Made by a program: the position numbers and the translations under genes. From NCBI GenBank assembly GCA_034007745.1, contig JAVEQI010000002.1:62001-126000 (forward strand): a stretch of DNA of 64,000 nucleotides, in the 5' to 3' direction. Shown one piece after another: positions 44,901 to 52,608 of the stretch; the first letter of the stretch is position 1; each line of letters starts with the position of its first letter. This DNA is from Desulforapulum sp034007745 (GTDB taxonomy: Bacteria > Desulfobacterota > Desulfobacteria > Desulfobacterales > Desulfobacteraceae). Under the pieces are notes generated by a model. It was not told the origin of the DNA and made no database searches. It saw only the letters and a program-made list of their open reading frames with translations.

Positions 44901-46064
44901 ATGCAAAAAAATAAAGAACCCACCTGTCTGGTTTGGCGGCAAATAGACCTTAATGCCATTAGCCACAATATCAAGGCACTCAAGTCCCTCACCAGGGACG
45001 GGACAGCCTTCATGGCCGTTGTTAAGGCCGATGCTTATGGCCACGGCGCCGTGAAGGTGTCAAAAAAGGCCCTTGAAAGCGGGGCCACCCACCTTGGCGT
45101 TGCCAGGGTTCATGAGGCCCTTGAGCTGAGAAAAGCAGGGATCAGCGCTCCCATCCTCGTATTTGGATACATCCTTGAACCAGAGGTGGACAAACTCATG
45201 GACCTTGGCATTACAGCCACGGTCTCAGACCTTGAAACGGCTGCCATGCTGTCTGAGAGGGCCGTTGCCAGGAGCACAACCCTCAAGGCCCACCTCAAGG
45301 TGGACACGGGCATGGGTAGACTGGGCATATTGCCGGATTCGAGAAGGGCAGACTCGAACAAAGGGTCAGCCCTTGATGAGGCTGCGGCCATTGCAGCCCT
45401 TGCCGGTCTGGAATTAGAGGGAATTTATACCCATTTTTCCGCAGCAGACTCAAAGGACAAGAGCTACTCCCTTTACCAACTTCGAACCTTTTTGGAGTTT
45501 ATTCAGGCGTTGAAGGATCGGGGTATCGGATTTCCAATGGTTCACGGCGCAAACAGCGCGGCCCTTATCGAACTTGCCCAGACCCACTTCACCATGGTCC
45601 GGGCCGGAATTGCCATGTACGGCCTTACACCGTCGGGCGAAGTTGATATCGAGCACCTTAACCTCAAGCCCGCCATGGAAATCCGCAGCATCGTATCTTC
45701 GGTAAAAGAGGTGCCGGCCTCCTTTAAGGTGAGCTACGGCATGACCTATGAGACCCGGAAAAAGAGCGTAATCGCTGCCGTTCCCATCGGTTATGCCGAC
45801 GGATTTTCCAGACTTTTTTCGTCCAGGGGGGAGATGATCGTCAGGGGCAGACGAGCCGCCATTGCAGGCAGGGTCTGCATGGATCAGACTCTGATTGACG
45901 TGGGAGAAATCCCCGGAGTAATACCGGGGGACTCTGTGGTAATCCTGGGGGACCAGGGCGGACAGAGCATCACAGCCGATCAGATGGCCAAAACTCTGGG
46001 AACTATCAACTATGAAGTAGTCTCAAGCCTTACAGCAAGGGTACCCCAGATCTATTCAGAATAA
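44901..46064 (+). CDS. alr: Alanine racemase
   Basis: PLP enzyme interconverting L- and D-alanine for the cell wall. 387 residues. The PLP lysine lies in FMAVVKADAYGHG (about residue 42), the catalytic Tyr region is KVSYGMTYETRK with VPIGYADGFSR, and the C-terminal beta-domain holds RVCMDQTLIDVG. An insert of about ten residues near 150 (DSRRADSNKG) is unusual. Its last 13 bases overlap the convergent regulator gene. Confidence 0.95.
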   Translation: MQKNKEPTCLVWRQIDLNAISHNIKALKSLTRDGTAFMAVVKADAYGHGAVKVSKKALESGATHLGVARVHEALELRKAGISAPILVFGYILEPEVDKLMDLGITATVSDLETAAMLSERAVARSTTLKAHLKVDTGMGRLGILPDSRRADSNKGSALDEAAAIAALAGLELEGIYTHFSAADSKDKSYSLYQLRTFLEFIQALKDRGIGFPMVHGANSAALIELAQTHFTMVRAGIAMYGLTPSGEVDIEHLNLKPAMEIRSIVSSVKEVPASFKVSYGMTYETRKKSVIAAVPIGYADGFSRLFSSRGEMIVRGRRAAIAGRVCMDQTLIDVGEIPGVIPGDSVVILGDQGGQSITADQMAKTLGTINYEVVSSLTARVPQIYSE

Positions 46065-46957
46065 ATCATGCGGCCGGACATAGAAAGATCGTAGCCCCCG
46101 AGATTTTCCGCAGCATCCTTGAAAAAAGGCTCTTTCAGGGCCCCGAGAAAGAGCTGCACTCCTTGGTCAAAAAACCTCTCCTTGGTGATCAAAAGATCGA
46201 ACCGTTCCCAGCACAAAGGGACAAATCCAAGCCCCAGGCGGTTGGCCACGGATCTGATTCCCGGCCCTGCATCGGCGATTCCTTCGTGGATGGCAAGCCC
46301 AATGTCCATGTGTTTTGCAAGGACATTGTCATACCCCTTAACAGCCTCCGGCCTGATTCCGGCCTTTTTCAACTCCCGGTCAAACAACGTTCGGGTACCG
46401 GTGCCAAGGATGCGGTTTACCACAGTGACCTTGCCGCTGCCCAGATCCTCAAAAGACCCAATGTCAAGGGGGTTGCCCTTTGCCACAAGTATTCCCTGTT
46501 CGCGCATGCAGAAGTTAACAACTGCGGGCATACGCTCCATCTCCTTGAGAATATATGGAAAATTATACTCACCATTCTCCTCGGAGATCAGATGGCTTGA
46601 TGCAATGTGACAGAGGTTCTGGCGAAGGGCTCGAAGGCCTCCCATGCTTCCGGTAAAACCGAACATAGCCATATGATCAGGAAACCTTGTGTTAAAGGTT
46701 GAAATGGTCCTGTCAAGGAGAAGATCGTTACTGCCTGCAATCAGAACCAGGCCGTGGTAGGGGGGAAGATTTATGGCAGGTTCCGGATAGTTCACCGTGC
46801 CAGCCTCAATCCACTGCCTCACAAGGTCCAGGGGAAAGAGCCATTTACCCGTCACCTTGGTGGCGGGAAGCCCCTTGTCAGATATCAGGGTGTACACCAT
46901 CTTCTCGTTGACGTTGAGAAACTTTGCCACCTCTTTTGTTGAAAGCAGATCACCCAC
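46052..46957 (-). CDS. HTH / periplasmic-binding-protein-like regulator (PBP_like domain)
   Basis: 301 residues. The N-terminus is an excisionase-type helix-turn-helix (LLSTKEVAKFLNVNEKMVYT LISDKGLPATKVTGKWLFP). The remainder is a PBP-like ligand domain (LVLIAGSNDLLLD, ASSHLISEENGEYNFPY, ILGTGTRTLFDRELKKAGI), as found with molybdate/tungstate-related one-component regulators. GTG at 46957 is six bases after AGGAGG, better than the ATG at 46963, which touches the Shine-Dalgarno. It is divergent from mobB across 375 bases, so molybdenum/tungsten cofactor control is a fair guess. Confidence 0.78.
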   Translation of the reverse strand: MGDLLSTKEVAKFLNVNEKMVYTLISDKGLPATKVTGKWLFPLDLVRQWIEAGTVNYPEPAINLPPYHGLVLIAGSNDLLLDRTISTFNTRFPDHMAMFGFTGSMGGLRALRQNLCHIASSHLISEENGEYNFPYILKEMERMPAVVNFCMREQGILVAKGNPLDIGSFEDLGSGKVTVVNRILGTGTRTLFDRELKKAGIRPEAVKGYDNVLAKHMDIGLAIHEGIADAGPGIRSVANRLGLGFVPLCWERFDLLITKERFFDQGVQLFLGALKEPFFKDAAENLGGYDLSMSGRMIYSE

Positions 46958-47086
46958 AACCATCCTCCTATTAAAATTAATCTCTACCTGTTCAGTCTGC
47001 ATAGCACATTTGAACAAAAATCACCATCTTGCACAATAATTCTAATTGTCGCGAGTGTTGGCCTCCTTAAATCTAAACGTTTATTT

Positions 47087-47195
47087 TAACCACAGAAGAC
47101 ACAGAAGGATAGGGAATCCTTCATATCAGATATTAACCACGAAAAGCACGAAAAACACGAAATAATTCTGTATCTTCTGTGTATTCTATGGTTTA
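47087..47195. repeat. Inverted-repeat element with AACCACGAA...CACGAA motifs
   Basis: TTAACCACAGAAGACACAGA at 47087 is matched in inverse orientation by TTCTGTGTATTCTATGGTTT near 47175-47194. Between them lies AACCACGAAAAGCACGAAA with further ACACGA units. Arrays of AACCACgAAg-type units between genes are common dispersed repeats in many bacterial genomes. The 46958-47332 spacer has no gene. Confidence 0.55.
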
Positions 47196-47274
47196 TAGCT
47201 ACCGATACCAGATACTGGATGCTGATCCAGCGTTGAAACCCAAAACGAGAATCGTCAATGCTGAATGTTGCACC

Positions 47275-47303
47275 TTGACTTTATCGACCATGAAAACTAT
47301 TAA
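47275..47303 (+). promoter_or_regulatory. Candidate mobB promoter
   Basis: TTGACT and TATTAA are 17 bases apart, about 30 bases ahead of the mobB ATG. Confidence 0.45.
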
Positions 47304-47332
47304 TAAGATTAAATTATGAACAGGAAACCAAA

Positions 47333-47851
47333 ATGAAGCCATTAACAATAGGGATTACAGGAAAATCAGGATCAGGCAAAACAACCCTGATTGAAAAAAT
47401 AATCCCCATACTCAAAAGCCGGGGCCACAGGCTGGGTGTTGTCAAACACGCCCGCAGGGGATTCCAGATGGACAAGACAGGCAAGGACTCCTGGCGTCAT
47501 AAAGAAGCAGGGGCTGAGGCCACCCTTGTGGTGTCGGCAAATACCATAGCCCTTGTCAAGGACGCAGAAACCTCATCGCTCAACCAGGTTCTTCATTATC
47601 TTTCAGACATGGACCTTATCATTGTGGAGGGATTTAAACAGGAAAAAATTCCAAAGATAGAGATCTTTAGAATGAACACAGGCCATAAAGAACCGCTTTT
47701 TCTTGAAGACCCTAACCTGATAGCCTTTGTAACCGATTCCAACCTGAAATCTCCTGTGCCGACCTTTGACCCGGACAATGCCGAAGCTATTGCACTCTTT
47801 ATCGAAACCCAGCTTGCCGGTAACGGACGCCAAGATCCCGGTGACCAATGA
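47333..47851 (+). CDS. mobB: Molybdopterin-guanine dinucleotide biosynthesis protein MobB
   Basis: GTP-binding adaptor of the last step of molybdenum/tungsten cofactor maturation. 172 residues with P-loop GITGKSGSGKTTLIEKI and the MobB motifs GVVKHARRGFQMDKTGKDSW, GAEATLVV and DLIIVEGFKQE. It overlaps the HD gene (ATGA). It fits a genome that uses pterin enzymes such as the AOR nearby and formate dehydrogenases. Confidence 0.93.
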   Translation: MKPLTIGITGKSGSGKTTLIEKIIPILKSRGHRLGVVKHARRGFQMDKTGKDSWRHKEAGAEATLVVSANTIALVKDAETSSLNQVLHYLSDMDLIIVEGFKQEKIPKIEIFRMNTGHKEPLFLEDPNLIAFVTDSNLKSPVPTFDPDNAEAIALFIETQLAGNGRQDPGDQ

Positions 47852-48636
47852 ACATCCAGGACTTTCATAGCCTTCAACGGGACTTTCTCGACTATACAGC
47901 CACCTTTATCGATCCTGACACGGTTGGCGGTCCCCATGTGCTGAAACGGGACCACTCCCTCAGGGTATGCGAAGAAATTACCAGCCTGGGTCAGGCCCTT
48001 GGTCTGTCCGAACCAGACCTTTCCCTTGCCCGAACCATTGCTCTTATCCATGACATAGGGCGGTTTGAGCAGTTCAAACGTTACGGCACCTTTGTGGACG
48101 CAGCTTCAGAGAATCATGCTGCCCTGGGGCTTAGGGTTATCGAGGCACAAAAGCTCCTCAAACACCTTAACCCTGGACAGAAGGAACTTATCATGGACGC
48201 AGTCGGCTTCCATAATGCAGCTGTCCTTCCAGAGGACCGGGATGACCGAACGCTTTTTTTCATGCGGCTCATCAGGGATGCAGACAAGTTGGATATCTGG
48301 CAGGTGGTTATCGACCATTACCTCAAAACCGGTAGGGCAGGCGACAAATTTATAGAACTAGGTCTTGAAGACAGGGGTGGTTACAGCCCCGGAGCCCTCA
48401 ATGCTTTGATCGAACGTCGTTTTGTACTGAGTTCGACCATTGAGGAACTCAACGATTTCAAACTCATGCAGATCTCCTGGGTCTTTGACCTTAACTTTTC
48501 ACCAACCTTTGCAAGGGTAAAACAGAGGCGATACATTGAAAAAATAGCCTCAACCATGCCCACTATCCCTGATCTTTCATTGGCCCTTGACCAGGTTTTT
48601 GATCACTTGGAAACCCACACCCATGACATCCCATGA
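47848..48636 (+). CDS. HD-domain phosphohydrolase
   Basis: 262 residues. Metal-ligand residues of an HD domain are visible: H in RDHSLRVCEEI, HD in LIHDIGRFEQF, H in FHNAAVL and D in RDADKLDIWQV. Substrate unknown; relatives include nucleotidases and dNTP or (p)ppGpp-type hydrolases. Translation is coupled to mobB by an ATGA overlap and, at its end, to the following exported-protein gene by 14 bases. Confidence 0.82.
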   Translation: MNIQDFHSLQRDFLDYTATFIDPDTVGGPHVLKRDHSLRVCEEITSLGQALGLSEPDLSLARTIALIHDIGRFEQFKRYGTFVDAASENHAALGLRVIEAQKLLKHLNPGQKELIMDAVGFHNAAVLPEDRDDRTLFFMRLIRDADKLDIWQVVIDHYLKTGRAGDKFIELGLEDRGGYSPGALNALIERRFVLSSTIEELNDFKLMQISWVFDLNFSPTFARVKQRRYIEKIASTMPTIPDLSLALDQVFDHLETHTHDIP

Positions 48637-49516
48637 CAGAACCCTTGTAGAAATAGTTACAGGAACAACGGTTTTTTTCCTCCTGCTTATTTTTCAACCC
48701 CCGGCCTGGGCAATGGAACAGAACGACTGTATAAGGTCCTATACCAATGGCAGTGTCAACTGGCGCACAGGCGTAGTTCAGGCTACCGGCAAAGCATCTC
48801 CCTCTGAAAATCCCCTGGATGAGCCCCCGGACGCCATACTGATCCGGGCAAAGCTCGACGCACAGCATAACCTGATTCATATACTTATGGAAATCGCCTT
48901 TAACATGACAAACAGTGATGATTTCTTACCCGAGGACCCGGTCATTGCAGGAGTTGAACGACGGGCCATGGACGCCACACTGACCCACCAGCGTTATACC
49001 TCTGACAGGGCCATGGAAATAACCATTACCACCAACATGTTTGGCGGGTTTCTCCAGCTGGTACTGCCCGAAGAAATAGGCGAAGTAGTCGGTCTGAAAA
49101 TCATTCCCCCAAGGACCCCCACCCAGGAAAAGACCCAGGTTAAGCCATACACCGGGCTGATAATCGACGCCAGGGGCATTGATTTCCACCCGACAATCAG
49201 CCCCGTCATTGTCAGCGAGCAGGGGGACGAGATTTACAGTTCCCGGTTTATCAGCCGGGAATATGCGGTTCAGGCTGGAGTATGCCAGTATAGCTGCGTC
49301 CAGGGTCCTATTAAACAGGATTACCCCGGCCAGGCACCCTCCTGGATAAACAGTCGAACAGGTCCCAATCCCCTTGTGATCCGGGGTTTACGAAAGGGTG
49401 GCAAGACAAACCGACACATCGTTATATCAAAATCCGACGCATCGGCCGTTGAAAGAACTGCTGAACGGCATGATTTCATGCGGCAATGCCGGGTGGTCAT
49501 TATCCTGGATCAATAA
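48623..49516 (+). CDS. Exported protein of unknown function, LPP20/FlgT-like N-terminal part
   Basis: 297 residues with a cleavable signal (TTVFFLLLIFQPPAWA). The mature start YTNGSVNWRTGVVQATGKA resembles LPP20/FlgT-type proteins of deltaproteobacteria, and GLIIDARGIDFHPTISPVIV occurs in the same group. No catalytic motif is seen. The ATG at 48623 is inside the end of the HD gene; an earlier in-frame ATG would spoil the signal peptide. Its last 17 bases overlap panC tail to tail. Confidence 0.65.
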   Translation: MTSHDRTLVEIVTGTTVFFLLLIFQPPAWAMEQNDCIRSYTNGSVNWRTGVVQATGKASPSENPLDEPPDAILIRAKLDAQHNLIHILMEIAFNMTNSDDFLPEDPVIAGVERRAMDATLTHQRYTSDRAMEITITTNMFGGFLQLVLPEEIGEVVGLKIIPPRTPTQEKTQVKPYTGLIIDARGIDFHPTISPVIVSEQGDEIYSSRFISREYAVQAGVCQYSCVQGPIKQDYPGQAPSWINSRTGPNPLVIRGLRKGGKTNRHIVISKSDASAVERTAERHDFMRQCRVVIILDQ

Positions 49517-50366
49517 CCCTGTTGTCAATCAGCCTTGTGGTGCCTACCTTGACGGCCAGGGCCAGAAGCACGGGGGATGATATGGTGTCAACCGTGTCAA
49601 GGGTTTCCGGATCACACAGCGTGGCATATTCAATCTGGGTGCCCCGGTGATCCAGAATAAGAGCTGTAACAGCTTGAAGTATGGATTTACACCGGGTTTC
49701 TCCCCCTTTGATCATCCTGTCTGCAAGGGCAAGGGCACTTGAGAGACTCAGGGCTGACCTGTGTTCATCCGACGACAAATAGACGTTCCTCGAGCTCATG
49801 GCAAGGCCGTCGGCCTCCCTTACAATGGGACACCCCATGATTCTGATGTTGAAGTTAAGATCCTTCACAAGCTGGCGAATCACCTGGAGCTGCTGATAAT
49901 CCTTGCACCCAAAAACAGCAACCCTGGGCTTAACGATATTGAAAAGCTTGGTCACAACAGTTGCCACCCCCTGGAAATGAACCGGTCGGCTTAACCCACA
50001 GAGGTAACCGGGAAGACGGCTTAAGACTACAGATGTCTGAAAGCCCGGGGGGTATATTTCACCGGGATCGGGTGCAAAGACAACGGCCGCCCCCTTTGAC
50101 TCTGCCAGATTAAAGTCCCTGTCAAAATCCTTAGGATAGGCCCCGAAATCCTCGTTGGCACCAAACTGGGTGGGATTTACAAAGAGACTCACCACTAGAT
50201 GGTCAGCCTCGCTTTTACCTGCATCCATGAGGCTCAAATGACCCTGGTGGAAATACCCCATGGTGGGAACCAGACAGATGGTTTCGCCCTGTCCATGGAC
50301 CTGTTCGGACCATTGCTGCATCCCAATCGTAGTTCTTATGATCTTTGTTTTTTCTGTTCTTTCCAT
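49500..50366 (-). CDS. panC: Pantothenate synthetase
   Basis: Joins pantoate and beta-alanine with ATP. 288 residues. Signature motifs: VPTMGYFHQGHLSLM (HIGH-like), FVNPTQFGANEDF, HFQGVATVVTKLFNIV, FGCKDYQQLQ and the KMSKS-like AMSSRNVYLS. Complements coaX in the CoA pathway, though it is not linked to it. Runs divergent from the HD gene that follows. Confidence 0.96.
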   Translation of the reverse strand: MERTEKTKIIRTTIGMQQWSEQVHGQGETICLVPTMGYFHQGHLSLMDAGKSEADHLVVSLFVNPTQFGANEDFGAYPKDFDRDFNLAESKGAAVVFAPDPGEIYPPGFQTSVVLSRLPGYLCGLSRPVHFQGVATVVTKLFNIVKPRVAVFGCKDYQQLQVIRQLVKDLNFNIRIMGCPIVREADGLAMSSRNVYLSSDEHRSALSLSSALALADRMIKGGETRCKSILQAVTALILDHRGTQIEYATLCDPETLDTVDTISSPVLLALAVKVGTTRLIDNRVIDPG

Positions 50367-50456
50367 TGACCGGATCTTCCTTTATATTTGACATGGCTGC
50401 CGATTATCGGTATGAAACCTAATTGCACAAAACGATTAAAAACTCAAGGAGTTTCC

Positions 50457-51038
50457 ATGGACGCCATTCTACCCACAAGAGAAGATGCCTTTAATCTTTT
50501 AAAAGAGTTCAACACATCCCAAAGCTTGATTCGCCACGGGCTTGCCGTGGAAGGGGTCATGGCACATTTTGCAGAAAAATTTGGCAAAGACAGGGAAAAA
50601 TGGCAGGTTATAGGCCTTGTCCACGACCTGGATTACGAACGTTACCCAGATCAACACTGCACCAAGACAAGGGAAATACTCATGGCCCACAACTGGCCGG
50701 AGGAGTATATCAGAGCTGTTGAGAGCCACGGATGGGGATTGTGCTCGGATGTAAAGCCCGAATCCCTGCTTGAAAGGACCCTCTATGCCGTTGATGAACT
50801 AACAGGCCTTATTTCAAGCACCTGCCTTGTCAGGCCGTCAAAAAGCGTTCTTGACCTTAAGGTCAAATCGGTCACAAAGAAATGGAAGGACAAAAGTTTT
50901 GCCGCAGGCGTTGACCGGACCGTTATCCAGAGGGGAGCCGATCTGCTTGGTATGGAAAGGGGCGAACTAATAGCAGAGACCATTCTTGGCATGCAGTCGG
51001 TTGCCCAGGTCATCGGACTTAAGGGGAACATATCATAA
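50457..51038 (+). CDS. HD-domain (HDIG-type) phosphohydrolase
   Basis: 193 residues. The HD motif reads RHGLAVEGVMAHFAEKFG then IGLVHDLDYERYP, with His in VESHGWG and Asp in AVDELTGLI. Predicted phosphohydrolase of unknown substrate. ATG at 50457 has AAGGAG six bases ahead; the frame is open further upstream but without a site. Its end overlaps the convergent YkgJ-type gene by 20 bases. Confidence 0.83.
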   Translation: MDAILPTREDAFNLLKEFNTSQSLIRHGLAVEGVMAHFAEKFGKDREKWQVIGLVHDLDYERYPDQHCTKTREILMAHNWPEEYIRAVESHGWGLCSDVKPESLLERTLYAVDELTGLISSTCLVRPSKSVLDLKVKSVTKKWKDKSFAAGVDRTVIQRGADLLGMERGELIAETILGMQSVAQVIGLKGNIS

Positions 51039-51678
51039 TCATCTCCTGCAAAAGCGGCCCAATCCTCTGCCTGTGTTCGTGGGGCACCATAAAACTTTTT
51101 GCCTTCTGATTTTTGATGGTGATCGGCAAAATCGGCAGATTATCCCCGGCCAAGTTAAGAAACATATCGGAAAGATTCCCAGAGACTCCGTTAAAATCCA
51201 TATGTTCAATGTACTGCATGAAAACATTGTTGACCGTAAGGGTAAACGGAGAAATGACTGCCGCTCCGCCAACGGCACAATCTTCGATGGAATTAAGACT
51301 TCGACACCCAAAGGGCCTTACCGGATAGATGGTGCAGATGCCGTTTAAAAGCAGGGGACAGGAGCCCCAGCCGGGATCATTTTCCTCGTCCTGTATCCCG
51401 CGGCCCTCCATACAGGCCCGGACAAATCCGTTCAAGGTTGTCCCTGGCTGGAAACGTTGCGGCGAAAGATTGTTTGTGACCCTCTCCACAACGACCTCAG
51501 TCCCCCTGGGCCCAAGGCGGGAGCAAATATAATCAACCTCAAGGGATGTCAGGGTGACATTGCAGGTGCAGCAGGTAGAGCACCCCCTGTGACAGACAAA
51601 TTCAGTTCCATCAATGAACTGGTCATAAAGTTCGTAGAGACGACTCAACCGTTGTATGCATGTATCGATTTTTTCCAT
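51019..51678 (-). CDS. YkgJ-family cysteine cluster protein
   Basis: 219 residues with the CxxCC-type cluster of this family: CHRGCSTCCTC near residue 30, then CPLLLNGICTIYPVRPFGCRS near residue 110. The family is predicted to bind zinc or iron; no enzyme activity is assigned. The C-terminal about 90 residues lack recognisable motifs. Confidence 0.8.
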   Translation of the reverse strand: MEKIDTCIQRLSRLYELYDQFIDGTEFVCHRGCSTCCTCNVTLTSLEVDYICSRLGPRGTEVVVERVTNNLSPQRFQPGTTLNGFVRACMEGRGIQDEENDPGWGSCPLLLNGICTIYPVRPFGCRSLNSIEDCAVGGAAVISPFTLTVNNVFMQYIEHMDFNGVSGNLSDMFLNLAGDNLPILPITIKNQKAKSFMVPHEHRQRIGPLLQEMIMICSP

Positions 51679-51813
51679 TGTTTCTCCTGAAAAACCAACC
51701 GCTGTTTATGTTACCCATTTTAGCACAATGATTTAAAAACCAAAAGAACAGGATAGCCTGGTATGGCATGGGAGTTTATATACTAAACGGCTGAGAAACA
51801 TTATCCTGGAGGA

Positions 51814-52608
51814 TCATAGATTTACGGGGGCACTAGCCTTGTCCGGTCTTGCCACCTCAACCCTTATTCGGGGAGAATTAAGGGCCAGATGCATGGCCTG
51901 GAGGGCAAGTTCTGGTGTGTTGTTCTGCTCACTAAGATGGGCGAGGATAACATGGGCAAGGGCCTCGGTTCTCACCTCAGCCACAAGGGCCGCCGCATCC
52001 TGGTTGGAGAGGTGCCCGGTGCGACTCTTTACCCGCTGCTTTAAATACCAGGGATAGGGTCCTGCATCAAGCATCCTGGGATCATGGTTTGCCTCAAGAT
52101 ACAAAAGAGTACAACCATGGAGGTGCTGTTTCACAAGCTGGGTGGCAATACCCAGATCCGTGGCTATTCCAATCTTAGCTTTCGCGATCCTGGCACTGGC
52201 GAATTCCACGGTCATTCCAAGGGGGTCGGCTGCATCGTGGGCTATGGAAAAGGGGTTGATCTCAAGTTCATCAATGCGAAAGGCTTTTCCGCATTCAAAA
52301 AGGTGGATACAATTGACACGACCAAGCTTTTCACCTGCTGCGGCAAAGGTTTTCGAATTGATGTAAATGGGGAGGTTGTATCGGCGACTAAGCACACCTG
52401 CACCATGGATATGGTCCGTGTGCTCGTGGGTCACCACGACTGCTGAAAGTCGTTCGGGCGAAAGATTATTCGCCCCCATGCGGCGTTCAAGCTCAACCCC
52501 TGAGAGTCCTGCATCCACAAGGATTGAGGTTGTCCCGCCCGAAATAAAAACAGAGTTCCCCCTGCTGCCGCTTGCCAGGGGGCAAATGGATAGACAGGGG
52601 GAATCCAC
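51814..52608 (-). CDS. MBL-fold metallo-hydrolase, YycJ/VicX-like
   Basis: 264 residues. The metal-binding signature is VVVTHEHTDHIHGAG, with the further ligands in FSIAHDAADPLG, GIATDLG and ILAHLSEQNN. The N-terminus CPLASGSRGNSVFI is typical of the YycJ branch, implicated in DNA repair or nuclease activity in other bacteria. The GTG start shares one base with the pnp stop, so it is the last gene of the pnp transcript. Confidence 0.87.
   Translation of the reverse strand: MDSPCLSICPLASGSRGNSVFISGGTTSILVDAGLSGVELERRMGANNLSPERLSAVVVTHEHTDHIHGAGVLSRRYNLPIYINSKTFAAAGEKLGRVNCIHLFECGKAFRIDELEINPFSIAHDAADPLGMTVEFASARIAKAKIGIATDLGIATQLVKQHLHGCTLLYLEANHDPRMLDAGPYPWYLKQRVKSRTGHLSNQDAAALVAEVRTEALAHVILAHLSEQNNTPELALQAMHLALNSPRIRVEVARPDKASAPVNL

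Noticed and set aside
47087..47195. CRISPR array
   Set aside because: The repeated units are only about 8-10 bases and irregular, with no spacers of constant length and no cas genes nearby.
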